Of a DNA stretch of 15,826 bases, positions 1-6,597 are shown in pieces. The DNA comes from Bacillota bacterium (GTDB lineage: Bacteria; Bacillota; Sulfobacillia; JAJZYS01; JAJYTV01), in contig JAJYNV010000068.1 in the NCBI GenBank assembly GCA_021786135.1, forward strand, positions 1 through 15,826, written 5' to 3'. Below the pieces are notes generated by a model. It searched no databases and had not been told where the DNA came from. It saw only the letters and a program-made list of their open reading frames with translations. Within the stretch, counting starts at the first letter, position 1. Each line of letters starts with the position of its first letter. Both the position numbers and the translations under genes were made by a program.

Positions 1-1
1 C

Positions 2-1135
2 GATCTCCGTGCCGTCGAGTACGTGACGAGCCCTGTGCAGCAGGTGGATTCCGGGCGCGTGCAGGATCGCGACGTGGTGGGCCTGGCGCGCGAGGGTGCC
101 CAGGCGGTGGCGCAAGTCTTCCGCGTGCGCGAAGGCAAGCTTGTGGGACGAGAGCGCTACGTTCTGCGGGTGAGCGAGGATGACGGCGACCAGGAGGTGG
201 TCGCCGCGGCCCTGGCCCTGCATTATGCGTTGGAGCGACCGCCGCGCGAAGTGCTGGTGCCAAGCGTCCCCGACGAGTCCGATGTCGTGGCCGAGTGGCT
301 CGGCGAGCGACGCGGGTCACAGGTGCAGCTCAAGGTGCCACGCCGCGGCACCGGACAGACGCAGCTGCAGCTGGCGGCTGAGAACGCCCGGATCGCGCTG
401 CAGGAGATTGTCCTCGCGGACCGGGAGGGACGGCCGCGGCGCATGATGGAGGCGTTGCAGGAGGCGCTCGGCCTTGCGGCGCTGCCGCGCCGCATCGAGG
501 GGTTCGACATCTCCAACACCCAGGGGCGCGAGAGCGTCGCGTCGATGGTGGTGTTCATCGATGGTGAACCGGCGTACGGGGAGTATCGGCGGTTCCGCAT
601 CAAGACCGTGGTAGGCCCCAACGACTTCGCGTCGCTGGCCGAGGCCGTAGGCCGGCGCTTTCGGCGCGGCCAGCGCGAGCAGGGTGAGGGCGGCGGCAAG
701 TTCTCGGAATTTCCCGATCTGCTGCTCATCGACGGCGGCAAGGGCCAGCTGAGTTCTGTGCTCTCGGTGCTCCAGGAGCTCGGCCTCGAAGACCTGCCGA
801 CCTGTTCGCTTGCAAAGCAGCACGAGGAGATCTATCTGCCGCACGAATCGGAACCCCTTCAACTGGGTGAGGGCCACCCCGGGCGAACGCTCCTGCAGCA
901 GGTGCGCGACGAGTCGCACCGCTTCGCTCTGGGCCTGCACCGCTCGAGGAGGGCGCGGGCGCAACTGCACTCGCGGCTGGATGACGTGCCGGGCATCGGA
1001 CCCAAGCGCCGGCGCGCCCTGATCGAGCGGTTCGGGTCACTGCGCGGTGTGCAGGCGGCAACGGTGGAGGAGATCGCGGCCGTGCGCGGTTTCACGCTGA
1101 GCCTCGCACGCCGTTTGAAGGACGAGATCAGCTAG
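2..1135 (+). CDS. uvrC: UvrABC excinuclease subunit C, C-terminal part (5' end outside window)
   Basis: UvrC makes the two incisions flanking a DNA lesion during nucleotide excision repair, working with UvrA and UvrB in the cytoplasm. The reading frame is already open at base 2 (DLRAVEYVTSP...), so about 378 C-terminal residues of a protein usually near 600 are present; the GTG at 23 is internal, not the start. The visible part begins at the end of the UVR (UvrB-binding) region. The RNase H-like endonuclease domain follows, with the FDISN and LLIDGGKGQ acidic motifs and the DESHRFA motif carrying the conserved histidine. It closes with a double helix-hairpin-helix (DVPGIGPKRR..., then VRGF) for DNA binding. 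The N-terminal GIY-YIG nuclease would lie to the left. The gene ends 9 bases before a strong hairpin that separates it from the convergent GH18 gene. Confidence 0.97.
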   Translation, partial: DLRAVEYVTSPVQQVDSGRVQDRDVVGLAREGAQAVAQVFRVREGKLVGRERYVLRVSEDDGDQEVVAAALALHYALERPPREVLVPSVPDESDVVAEWLGERRGSQVQLKVPRRGTGQTQLQLAAENARIALQEIVLADREGRPRRMMEALQEALGLAALPRRIEGFDISNTQGRESVASMVVFIDGEPAYGEYRRFRIKTVVGPNDFASLAEAVGRRFRRGQREQGEGGGKFSEFPDLLLIDGGKGQLSSVLSVLQELGLEDLPTCSLAKQHEEIYLPHESEPLQLGEGHPGRTLLQQVRDESHRFALGLHRSRRARAQLHSRLDDVPGIGPKRRRALIERFGSLRGVQAATVEEIAAVRGFTLSLARRLKDEIS

Positions 1136-1143
1136 GCGACCGC

Positions 1144-1183
1144 GCCATGCGGCCCGCCGCAGGTGCGCGGCGGGCCGCATGGC
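1144..1183. terminator. Bidirectional terminator hairpin between uvrC and GH18 gene
   Basis: A perfect 17-bp inverted repeat (1144-1160 with 1167-1183, loop AGGTGC) lies between two convergent genes. It starts 9 bases after the uvrC stop and ends 17 bases before the GH18 stop. The flanking T/A tracts are short (ATT after the stem on the plus strand), so how well it works as an intrinsic terminator is uncertain. Position and stem quality make a shared terminator the best reading. Confidence 0.75.
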
Positions 1184-1200
1184 ATTGTGCCGCGCTGCGG

Positions 1201-2415
1201 TCAGTTGATGAGGTCTGAGCGCACCGTCTGCCAGAAGAGGCTGTCCTCCGCGCCGAGATACCAGAGGGCGATGCCGCCCAGATGGTCGGCCTTGACGAGA
1301 CGGAATTTCGGCGCGGCGCTGTAGCTGTCTTCGAACCAGACATCGTGCGCACCGGATGTGTAATATGGCTCCGCCGCTGTCGAGCTCCAGCCGACCTGCA
1401 CGCCGCCCGCGTTGATCTGGGCGATGGCCGCGCGCGCCGTGACGGTAGGGGTGCCGGGCTGCGACCAGTCGTAGCCGTAGGCCGCGATGCCGAGCAGGAT
1501 CTTCTGGGCCGGCATCTGCGTCAGGGCGTAGTTGACTACGTTCCTCACCCAGGGCAGCGCGGCGATCGGCCCCGCTCCACCCGGCGGGCAGTGTTCGTCG
1601 TAGGTCATGAGGACGACGTAGTCCGAGACGCGGCCGAGCGCAGCGTAGTCGTAGGCGTCGGACTGGTCCCCTACGGGCAGTTGGCTCGAGGTGCGCGGGC
1701 CGACGGCTACCGTCGTCAGCACACCGTGCGGAGCGAGCGCTGCGTGGACGGCGGAGACGAAGTCCACGAGGCCCTGCGCGTCTGTGCCGTCGATGCTCTC
1801 GAAGTCTATGTTGACGCCGTCCAGGTGGTTTTGCAGGACGGTCGCGACCAGATTGTGCACCGCGGTCTGCCGCAGGGAGGCGTTTACGAGAATGCGATCC
1901 TGCGCCATGTTCGTGACCAGGACGTAGACCTTGCGCCCAAGGTTATGGGCCTCCTGGACGATACTCGCAAGGTTGCCGCCGCTGCGATGCTGGACGCTGC
2001 CATCGGCGTGGATGCCGAACCAGAGTGGCGCAATGGCACTGATGTCGGCGTAGTTGGCCGCAAGGCTCGTGGCGGAGCCGCTGCCTGGCAGGTAGTAGCC
2101 GAGGACGAACGGCGTGCCGGCCGAAACGCCGAGTGTCGTCGGGGGTGACTTTTGGGCCGCTGTCGCGACCACACCCTTTTTCTGCGCGGGGACGACCTGC
2201 CGCGCGGCAGCCGCCTGGAACGAGCTGCGCGCGGCGCCCTGCGCAACGACGGGCGTGGCGGGCGCCGCGGTATGCTGTGCGGTACGCTGCGCCGCTGAAG
2301 ATACTGCTGCAGGGGGGGCTGTGCTGAAGGCGGTGGCCGCCGTGAGGGTCAGAGCCATCGCTGCCGTCAGGTTCCAGGCGGTGCGCAGCGGAACCCCTCC
2401 TTGCCGATCCGACAA
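1201..2415 (-). CDS. Secreted GH18 glycosidase, SleL/YaaH-like (possible peptidoglycan or cortex N-acetylglucosaminidase)
   Basis: Glycoside hydrolase family 18 enzymes cleave GlcNAc linkages in chitin or peptidoglycan. The 404-residue product has an N-terminal hydrophobic signal (about residues 15-36), then an Ala/Gln/Thr-rich linker to about residue 94, then the catalytic TIM barrel. The GH18 signature DGVNIDFE is at about 199-206, with E206 as the predicted acid/base. Other barrel motifs are FVLGYYLPG, VVLMTYDEH and ILLGIAAYGYDW. This pattern resembles the catalytic domain of spore cortex-lytic enzymes (SleL/YaaH/YdhD), but no LysM repeats are seen, so a sporulation role is inference. The longest frame starts at TTG 2415, which has no good ribosome binding site. 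The sequence AAGGAGGGG (2402-2394) lies inside the frame 5 bases before a CTG at 2388, and a candidate promoter sits almost on the TTG, so the true start may be downstream. The gene is a monocistron convergent with uvrC. Confidence 0.9.
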   Translation of the reverse strand: MSDRQGGVPLRTAWNLTAAMALTLTAATAFSTAPPAAVSSAAQRTAQHTAAPATPVVAQGAARSSFQAAAARQVVPAQKKGVVATAAQKSPPTTLGVSAGTPFVLGYYLPGSGSATSLAANYADISAIAPLWFGIHADGSVQHRSGGNLASIVQEAHNLGRKVYVLVTNMAQDRILVNASLRQTAVHNLVATVLQNHLDGVNIDFESIDGTDAQGLVDFVSAVHAALAPHGVLTTVAVGPRTSSQLPVGDQSDAYDYAALGRVSDYVVLMTYDEHCPPGGAGPIAALPWVRNVVNYALTQMPAQKILLGIAAYGYDWSQPGTPTVTARAAIAQINAGGVQVGWSSTAAEPYYTSGAHDVWFEDSYSAAPKFRLVKADHLGGIALWYLGAEDSLFWQTVRSDLIN

Positions 2416-2603
2416 CTTGCAACGACTTATAAGTTGACGTAAGCCATTTGTTATGTCGAATCTCCTCTTGGACCATCAGAATGCCCGGGCATGGATGAAC
2501 TGGGGGAAGGTGCGGTACGTGTGCCTATCCGCCAGTTTTAGACGCCATGGGATCGCATTCCTCAGATCCCGTCCCTCTGAGCTGCCTCCGAGCGGACAGG
2601 AAA
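2416..2603. other. Intergenic region between the GH18 gene and the terminator of the next gene
   Basis: About 190 bases with no credible gene. Besides the candidate promoter at 2426-2454 it holds a perfect 12-bp palindrome, ATGCCCGGGCAT (2481-2492). Two small, mutually exclusive 6-bp stems are also present: GGGATC 2549-2554 with GATCCC 2565-2570, and CTCAGA 2561-2566 with TCTGAG 2576-2581. A short plus-strand open frame from 2453 lacks a ribosome binding site and family resemblance and is not called. Confidence 0.5.
2426..2454 (-). promoter_or_regulatory. Candidate sigma-A-type promoter for the GH18 gene
   Basis: Reading the minus strand, ATAACA (2454-2449) and TATAAG (2431-2426) are separated by 17 bases. 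They match the -35 consensus TTGACA at 4 of 6 and the -10 consensus TATAAT at 5 of 6 positions. The tract is AT-rich against a very GC-rich background. The implied transcript start (about 2418-2420) is only a few bases before the TTG at 2415, which would favour a start codon further in. Confidence 0.4.
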
Positions 2604-2634
2604 GCGCACCGCCCGATCGTGCTCGGCGGTGCGC
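2604..2634 (-). terminator. Intrinsic terminator after the duplicated-domain protein gene
   Basis: A perfect 10-bp stem, GCGCACCGCC (2604-2613) with GGCGGTGCGC (2625-2634), has an 11-base loop. It sits 13 bases past the stop codon of the minus-strand gene at 2648. On that strand the stem is followed directly by TTTCC, a short U-tract. Confidence 0.7.
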
Positions 2635-2647
2635 GCGCTGCGGCTGT

Positions 2648-3388
2648 CTAGCGGTTCGAGCCCTGCTGCACGATGACGGCGTAGCTGCCGCTCGCCGCGA
2701 TGTCGAGACGGAATGATCCGGTCTCGTATTCGTAGCTCTCCCCGTTCGCCGGAGCAGGCAGGTTGGCGATCACATCGCTGGGGATCTGATCGACTGAGTG
2801 CAGCACCGAGATGGCGAACGTGCCGCTGTTGCCCTTCGCAGACCATACGACCCGCCACGGACGCTTGAGACTCAGAGCCGGCGACAGCATGTCGCCATGG
2901 GCTCGATAGGTCGCGACGGTGCGCCAGCTGTGGTGCGGCTGGGTCGGCACATGGGCTGTCCATGTCTCCACGGTCAGCACGTAGGACTCATCCGTCCGCA
3001 CCTGCAGGGCGAAGAGGCCGCTGCCCTCCTCGCGCCTGATACCCTGACCGGCGCCGACGCGGTCGCCGAAGAGGTCGAACGGCTGTCCCGATGCGAGAGA
3101 GAGTGCGACGACCCCGAAGGGGCCGGGACCCGAGGTGCCGGTTGCGGCGCGCCACCTCACCCGCCAGCGGGCGGCTACGGCAAACGGGGCGGTGGTGCCA
3201 TTGCTGTCCCCGCGGTAGACCGCAATCGTATGCCAGGACGGCTTCGGGGTCTTCGATGCGACGCGTGGCAGGGCGATCAGGGCGACGATGACGAGCGTGA
3301 TCGCGACCAGCGCGACGATGGCGGTTCGGGCAAGACGCACTATGCGGACACCCCTTTGACAGTCAGCTTCTTCGTTCGATCTGTTCAT
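2648..3388 (-). CDS. Exported or membrane-anchored protein with two related domains, function unknown
   Basis: I do not recognise a named family. From the ATG at 3388 the product is 246 residues. One strongly hydrophobic segment follows arginines (RLARTAIVALVAITLVIVAL, about 18-37), which fits a signal anchor or signal peptide. The rest is two related domains, each beginning SW.T.A.YR, continuing with a WRV.W motif and ending with G.[FL].L.[VI]...SY..[VI]V. They look like beta-rich extracellular modules of roughly 95-100 residues. The start is uncertain: the ATG has only a weak ribosome site, while a GTG at 3340 lies 8 bases after AAAGGGGTG and would give a 230-residue protein beginning directly at the signal segment. 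A frame from 3511 is open but lacks support. The gene is divergent from the operon starting at 3517 and has its own terminator. Confidence 0.7.
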   Translation of the reverse strand: MNRSNEEADCQRGVRIVRLARTAIVALVAITLVIVALIALPRVASKTPKPSWHTIAVYRGDSNGTTAPFAVAARWRVRWRAATGTSGPGPFGVVALSLASGQPFDLFGDRVGAGQGIRREEGSGLFALQVRTDESYVLTVETWTAHVPTQPHHSWRTVATYRAHGDMLSPALSLKRPWRVVWSAKGNSGTFAISVLHSVDQIPSDVIANLPAPANGESYEYETGSFRLDIAASGSYAVIVQQGSNR

Positions 3389-3430
3389 GTCCAGGCCCTG
3401 CGTCGAATGAAGGCGGACGGCAAGGGCGAG

Positions 3431-3460
3431 TTGAGCGAACAGGCTCGATCGGGGTACGAT
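3431..3460 (+). promoter_or_regulatory. Candidate promoter for the YvlD-HAD-hydrolase-rapZ-yvcK-whiA operon
   Basis: TTGAGC (3431-3436) and TACGAT (3455-3460) are 18 bases apart, each matching 4 of 6 consensus positions. They lie about 57 bases before the first plus-strand start codon. Two copies of the palindrome CGATCG (3446-3451 and 3457-3462) cover the downstream part of this promoter, an arrangement a repressor could use. A TTGACA is also present at 3356-3361 but has no good -10 partner at 16-18 bases. Confidence 0.4.
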
Positions 3461-3494
3461 CGACTTGCTGCGAATCCTGTCAAGGAGGGGCCGC

Positions 3495-3527
3495 TTGAAG
3501 CGCGGCCGCAAGCAACATGCTCGCTAG
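3495..3527 (+). CDS. Possible 10-codon leader ORF with a strong ribosome binding site
   Basis: The best ribosome binding site in this intergenic region, AAGGAGGGG (3482-3490), is too far (26 bases) from the ATG at 3517 of the next gene. It is well placed for TTG 3495, which opens a frame for the basic peptide MKRGRKQHAR ending at TAG 3525-3527. That frame overlaps the ATG of the YvlD-like gene. It may be a real leader that couples translation, or the site may be coincidental. Ten codons are too few for any homology argument. Confidence 0.2.
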   Translation: MKRGRKQHAR

Positions 3528-3852
3528 ATGGCTCATCTCCGCCGTCAGCATCTATCTCGTCGCACTGCTCGGGATCGGCGTGCAGGTGCGCAGCTTTTGG
3601 GCAGCCCTGCTCGCCGCGGCCGTGCTGGGACTTGCGAACCTCCTCGTGCGCCCGATCCTGCTGATCCTGACCCTGCCGATCAATCTCCTGACGCTCGGAC
3701 TCTTCACGCTCGTAGTTAACGGGCTCGTCTTCCTGATCGCCGCGGCGTTCACGCCCGGCTTCCAGGTGCGCGGCTTCTGGCCCGCGATTGTGGGTGCCCT
3801 GCTCGTAGGCGTCATCAGCGCCGTGATCGGCGCCATCTGGCGGACGCTTTGA
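3517..3852 (+). CDS. YvlD-like small membrane protein (phage holin family 4 / DUF360-type)
   Basis: A 111-residue integral membrane protein that fits the family annotated as 'phage holin superfamily IV' or YvlD (PF04020), found in the chromosomes of many Gram-positive bacteria. Despite the family name, most members are not phage holins; in Bacillus subtilis YvlD is linked to envelope stress. The sequence begins MLARWLISAVSIYLVALLGI and contains four hydrophobic segments. The tract ANLLVRPILLILTLPINLLTLGLFTLVVNGLVFLI includes the family's typical N-x2-V/IRP-I-L and LP-N-LLTLGLF motifs, and the length is typical. An in-frame stop at 3496 sets the upstream limit, so ATG 3517 is the likely start. 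The stop overlaps the TTG start of the next gene (TTGA), so the genes are probably translationally coupled. Confidence 0.88.
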   Translation: MLARWLISAVSIYLVALLGIGVQVRSFWAALLAAAVLGLANLLVRPILLILTLPINLLTLGLFTLVVNGLVFLIAAAFTPGFQVRGFWPAIVGALLVGVISAVIGAIWRTL

Positions 3853-4637
3853 TCAGGCTGGTGGCCGTCGACCTCGACGGAACGCTGATCGCGCGCGACG
3901 GGCGCGGCGCGCGTGAGGCCAGGGAGCCCTTCGCCCTGCTTGCCCGCCAGGGCATCGAGCTGGCGATCGCAACCGGCCGCATGGTGCAGTCCGCGGCGCT
4001 GGTCTTTGAGGACGCCGCGGTCGCACGGGGCTTCATCATCGCATTGAATGGCGCGGAACTCTGGGCCTATCCGCCTGGACCTGCTCCGCTCTGGCAGCGA
4101 GCGATCGACCCCTCGGCAGCGCGCCGGGCCATCGAGATCTGCCTTGGCGCGGGCGCAGAGGTGCAGGGCTACGTCCAGGGCGAGATGCGCATCCTGCAGC
4201 GCACGGCGCGCACGGAGGCCTACGCGCGACGTACCCGCGTCCCGGCACATCTGGTGGACACAGAGCGCATGTCCGAGCGACCCCAGAAGCTTCTCGCGCT
4301 GCTGGAGCCCGAGGAGACTGGCCAGTTGATCGAGAGGCTGCGGCTCGAGCTGGGCGGACAGATCGAGTGTTTTCGCTCGGAGCCTGATTTCGTGGAGATT
4401 GTTCCCGCGGGAGTGGACAAGGGTGCCGCCCTCGAGGCGCTGGCGGAGCGCCTGGGGTTGTCACTTGCGGAGGTGGCGGCCGCGGGCGACGGCGAGAACG
4501 ACGTCGAGATGCTGCAGGTCGCGGGGCGGGCGTTTGCCCCACGGACAGCCGCCGCTGCCGTGACCCGGCTCGAGCCATTCCTGCTGCCGCCGCCGCCTGA
4601 CCTCGCGCAGGCGCTGGCCGAGGAGCTCGTCCGATGA
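3849..4637 (+). CDS. Cof-type HAD-IIB hydrolase (sugar-phosphate-like phosphatase)
   Basis: A cytoplasmic Mg2+-dependent phosphatase of the haloacid dehalogenase superfamily, Cof/YidA-like. Such enzymes dephosphorylate sugar phosphates and other small phosphoesters; the substrate cannot be told here. All HAD motifs are visible in the 262 residues: motif I DLDGTL with nucleophile D8 and acid D10, motif II in the IATGR segment near T42, motif III Lys in VDKGAAL (about K191), and motif IV GDGENDVEM with D214 and D218. The region between motifs II and III is the IIB cap, beginning after IIALNGAE. The length is normal for the family. The start is TTG 3849, overlapping the previous stop by four bases (TTGA). 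The stop overlaps the next ATG (ATGA), so it is tightly coupled on both sides. Confidence 0.93.
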   Translation: MIRLVAVDLDGTLIARDGRGAREAREPFALLARQGIELAIATGRMVQSAALVFEDAAVARGFIIALNGAELWAYPPGPAPLWQRAIDPSAARRAIEICLGAGAEVQGYVQGEMRILQRTARTEAYARRTRVPAHLVDTERMSERPQKLLALLEPEETGQLIERLRLELGGQIECFRSEPDFVEIVPAGVDKGAALEALAERLGLSLAEVAAAGDGENDVEMLQVAGRAFAPRTAAAAVTRLEPFLLPPPPDLAQALAEELVR

Positions 4638-5713
4638 GCCTGCGCTTCGGCCGGCCTGAGGAGGTGGGCATCGATCCCGGCGCCTTGGTGGCGGCACGCC
4701 TTGCACTCGAAGCCGGCATCGAGCAGGACGCCTTTGCGGGAGCTGTTTCGTTCATCGCGCGCCACGGGGTGATCGTCGCCGCATGGGCGCTGGGATTGCG
4801 ACAGGTGACCCCGCCGCAGGCCATGATCCTCGATGCAGTCTTCGACCTCGCATCGCTCACCAAGGCAATTTGCACCGCACCGGTGGTGCTGCGGCTGGCG
4901 GCTGACGGCGTCCTGCCCTTGGCGACGCAACTCGGTTCATGCCTGCCCTGGACCCGCGGCAGCTTTGTCGCCGAGTGCACGCTGCGCGATCTCCTGACGC
5001 ACCAGGGGGGCCTGCCGCCTTCGGCCGACATCGCATGGGCCGAGGAGCCGCAGGAGCGTCACCGCCAACTGCTGAGGGCCATCGGCGAGATGCCGCGCGA
5101 GGGTGTCGTATACTCGGACCTCGGCTACTATCTTCTCGGCCTCGCTGCCGCCGAGGCGAGCGGCGAGAGCCTTGCAGATCTCTTCGCGCGCATCGTGCAG
5201 CAGCCGCTGGGGCTTCACGCGACGCGTTTCTGGCCAATCGGGGACGACATGCTGCTGGTGCCGAGCGAGACATTGGCGGAAGGGACCTTACGCGGAGTCG
5301 TGCATGACGGCAAGGCACGGCTCATGGGCACGCCGGCCGGGCACGCAGGGCTCTTCGCGCCGGCGATCGATGTCGCAATCTATGCCCAGGCGCTTGTCGA
5401 CGGCGGGCAGGGTCGCCTGGGCCGCATGCTTCCCGACTCGTCGGTAGCGATGATGCTCGAGGTTCAGACCACGACTGTCGATCGACGTTCGCTCGGGCTA
5501 TTCTATTGGGGAGGTCGGGACGACCCGGGACGTCCGCTCGATCTTTGGGGCCATACAGGCTTCACAGGCACATCGTTCGCGCTCAGGCCGCAGGATGGAC
5601 TCCTCATGGTGCTCCTGACCAACCGCGTGCATCCGCAGAGACGTCCCGAAGCCGGGCTCAAAGCCGCCCGTCAACGCTTTCACGAGGCTGTGCTCGCGAG
5701 TCTGGGCGGCTGA
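4634..5713 (+). CDS. Beta-lactamase-family serine hydrolase (class C/EstB-like)
   Basis: A 359-residue member of the PF00144 family, which includes class C beta-lactamases, D-aminopeptidases, penicillin-binding-protein-like enzymes and esterases. The catalytic SxxK motif is SLTK (S74, K77) in FDLASLTKA. The second motif is Y160-S-D in VVYSDLGYYLLG. The third box is H307-T-G in WGHTGFTGTSF. There is no signal peptide or lipobox, so it appears cytoplasmic. A classical secreted beta-lactamase is therefore unlikely; an esterase or a peptidase acting on recycled cell-wall fragments is possible but unproven. The ATG overlaps the stop of the HAD gene (ATGA), and rapZ begins 17 bases after the stop. 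Confidence 0.9.
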   Translation: MSLRFGRPEEVGIDPGALVAARLALEAGIEQDAFAGAVSFIARHGVIVAAWALGLRQVTPPQAMILDAVFDLASLTKAICTAPVVLRLAADGVLPLATQLGSCLPWTRGSFVAECTLRDLLTHQGGLPPSADIAWAEEPQERHRQLLRAIGEMPREGVVYSDLGYYLLGLAAAEASGESLADLFARIVQQPLGLHATRFWPIGDDMLLVPSETLAEGTLRGVVHDGKARLMGTPAGHAGLFAPAIDVAIYAQALVDGGQGRLGRMLPDSSVAMMLEVQTTTVDRRSLGLFYWGGRDDPGRPLDLWGHTGFTGTSFALRPQDGLLMVLLTNRVHPQRRPEAGLKAARQRFHEAVLASLGG

Positions 5714-5730
5714 GGCCGGGAGGAACGGTC

Positions 5731-6597
5731 ATGGAATTCATCGTCGTCACTGGACTTTCCGGAGCCGGGAAGAGCCAAGCCATGCACGCGCTCGAAGACA
5801 TGGGCTACTTCTGCGTCGAGAATCTGCCGCCGGATCTGGTCGGCAAGTTTCTTGAGCTCCTCGACGCGCAGCAGCGGATCGAACGAGTGGCCGTCGCCAT
5901 CGACACGCGCGGACAAGCCTTCTTCGATCGCGTGCTCGGAGCCCTGACGGCCTTGTCCGAGCGTGGCATCCGCTACCGCATCCTGTTCCTCGAAGCGCGT
6001 GAGGAAGTGCTCCTGCACCGCTACAAGGAGACGCGCAGGCGCCATCCCCTGGCTGCGGAAGGGCGCGTCCTCGAGGCCATCCGGCTCGAACGGCGACAGC
6101 TCGAGGAGGTCCGCGGCTGGGCGCATATCGTTGTGGACACGTCAGACCTGACGCCGCGCCAGCTCCGCGCGGAACTCGGTGACATCTTCACCCGGGGTGA
6201 GGGCGACGACGCGCTGCTCGTACAGCTCGTCTCGTTCGGCTTCAAGCATGGCCTGCCGCTCGATGCGGACCTCGTGTTCGATGTCCGCTTTCTGCCGAAC
6301 CCCAACTATGTCCAGGAACTGCGCCACCGCACCGGTCTCGATGCGGACGTGCGCGAGTATGTCCTGCACTGGCCCATTGCCCAAGACCTGCTGAGGCGTC
6401 TCGCCGAGCTCATAGACTTTCTCCTGCCGCAATACAGCCAGGAAGGGAAGTCGCAGGTGGTGGTGGCGATCGGCTGCACAGGTGGACAGCATCGCAGTGT
6501 CGTCATCGCGGAGGAACTGGCGAAGAGCCTGCGGGAGACTGGCCGGCGCATCAGCATCGAGCATCGCGACCGCAGTCGCGTGGCGGGGGCGCCGTGA
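5731..6597 (+). CDS. rapZ: RapZ/YvcJ nucleotide-binding protein
   Basis: RapZ (YvcJ in Bacillus) is a cytoplasmic P-loop protein. In Escherichia coli it senses GlcN-6-P and guides RNase E to the GlmZ sRNA; in Bacillus it has nucleotidase activity and affects competence. The 288 residues fit the family length. The N-terminal domain has a Walker A motif GLSGAGKS (8-15) followed by ALEDMGYFCVENLP. The C-terminal domain has DVRFLPNPNYVQELRHRTGLD and the GCTGGQHRSV signature near residue 250. ATG 5731 is the start because GGGAGGAA (5718-5725) sits just upstream and the family begins at this Walker strand; the frame is open back to 5506, but that extension lies inside the preceding gene. The GTG of yvcK overlaps its stop (GTGA). 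The order rapZ-yvcK-whiA is a hallmark of Gram-positive genomes. Confidence 0.97.
   Translation: MEFIVVTGLSGAGKSQAMHALEDMGYFCVENLPPDLVGKFLELLDAQQRIERVAVAIDTRGQAFFDRVLGALTALSERGIRYRILFLEAREEVLLHRYKETRRRHPLAAEGRVLEAIRLERRQLEEVRGWAHIVVDTSDLTPRQLRAELGDIFTRGEGDDALLVQLVSFGFKHGLPLDADLVFDVRFLPNPNYVQELRHRTGLDADVREYVLHWPIAQDLLRRLAELIDFLLPQYSQEGKSQVVVAIGCTGGQHRSVVIAEELAKSLRETGRRISIEHRDRSRVAGAP

Noticed and set aside
1282..2148. 288-codon plus-strand frame
   Set aside because: It is antisense to the GH18 catalytic domain with no domain of its own.
2416..2603. c-di-AMP (ydaO-type) riboswitch before the GH18 gene
   Set aside because: Such riboswitches often precede wall hydrolases, but no matching conserved stems were seen and the candidate promoter leaves no leader to hold one.
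3517..3852. Prophage remnant, suggested by the 'phage holin' family name
   Set aside because: The gene is a YvlD-type chromosomal membrane protein coupled to housekeeping genes; no phage genes or att repeats are nearby.
5506..5730. Upstream extension of rapZ
   Set aside because: It lies inside the serine hydrolase gene; RapZ homology and a ribosome site support ATG 5731.
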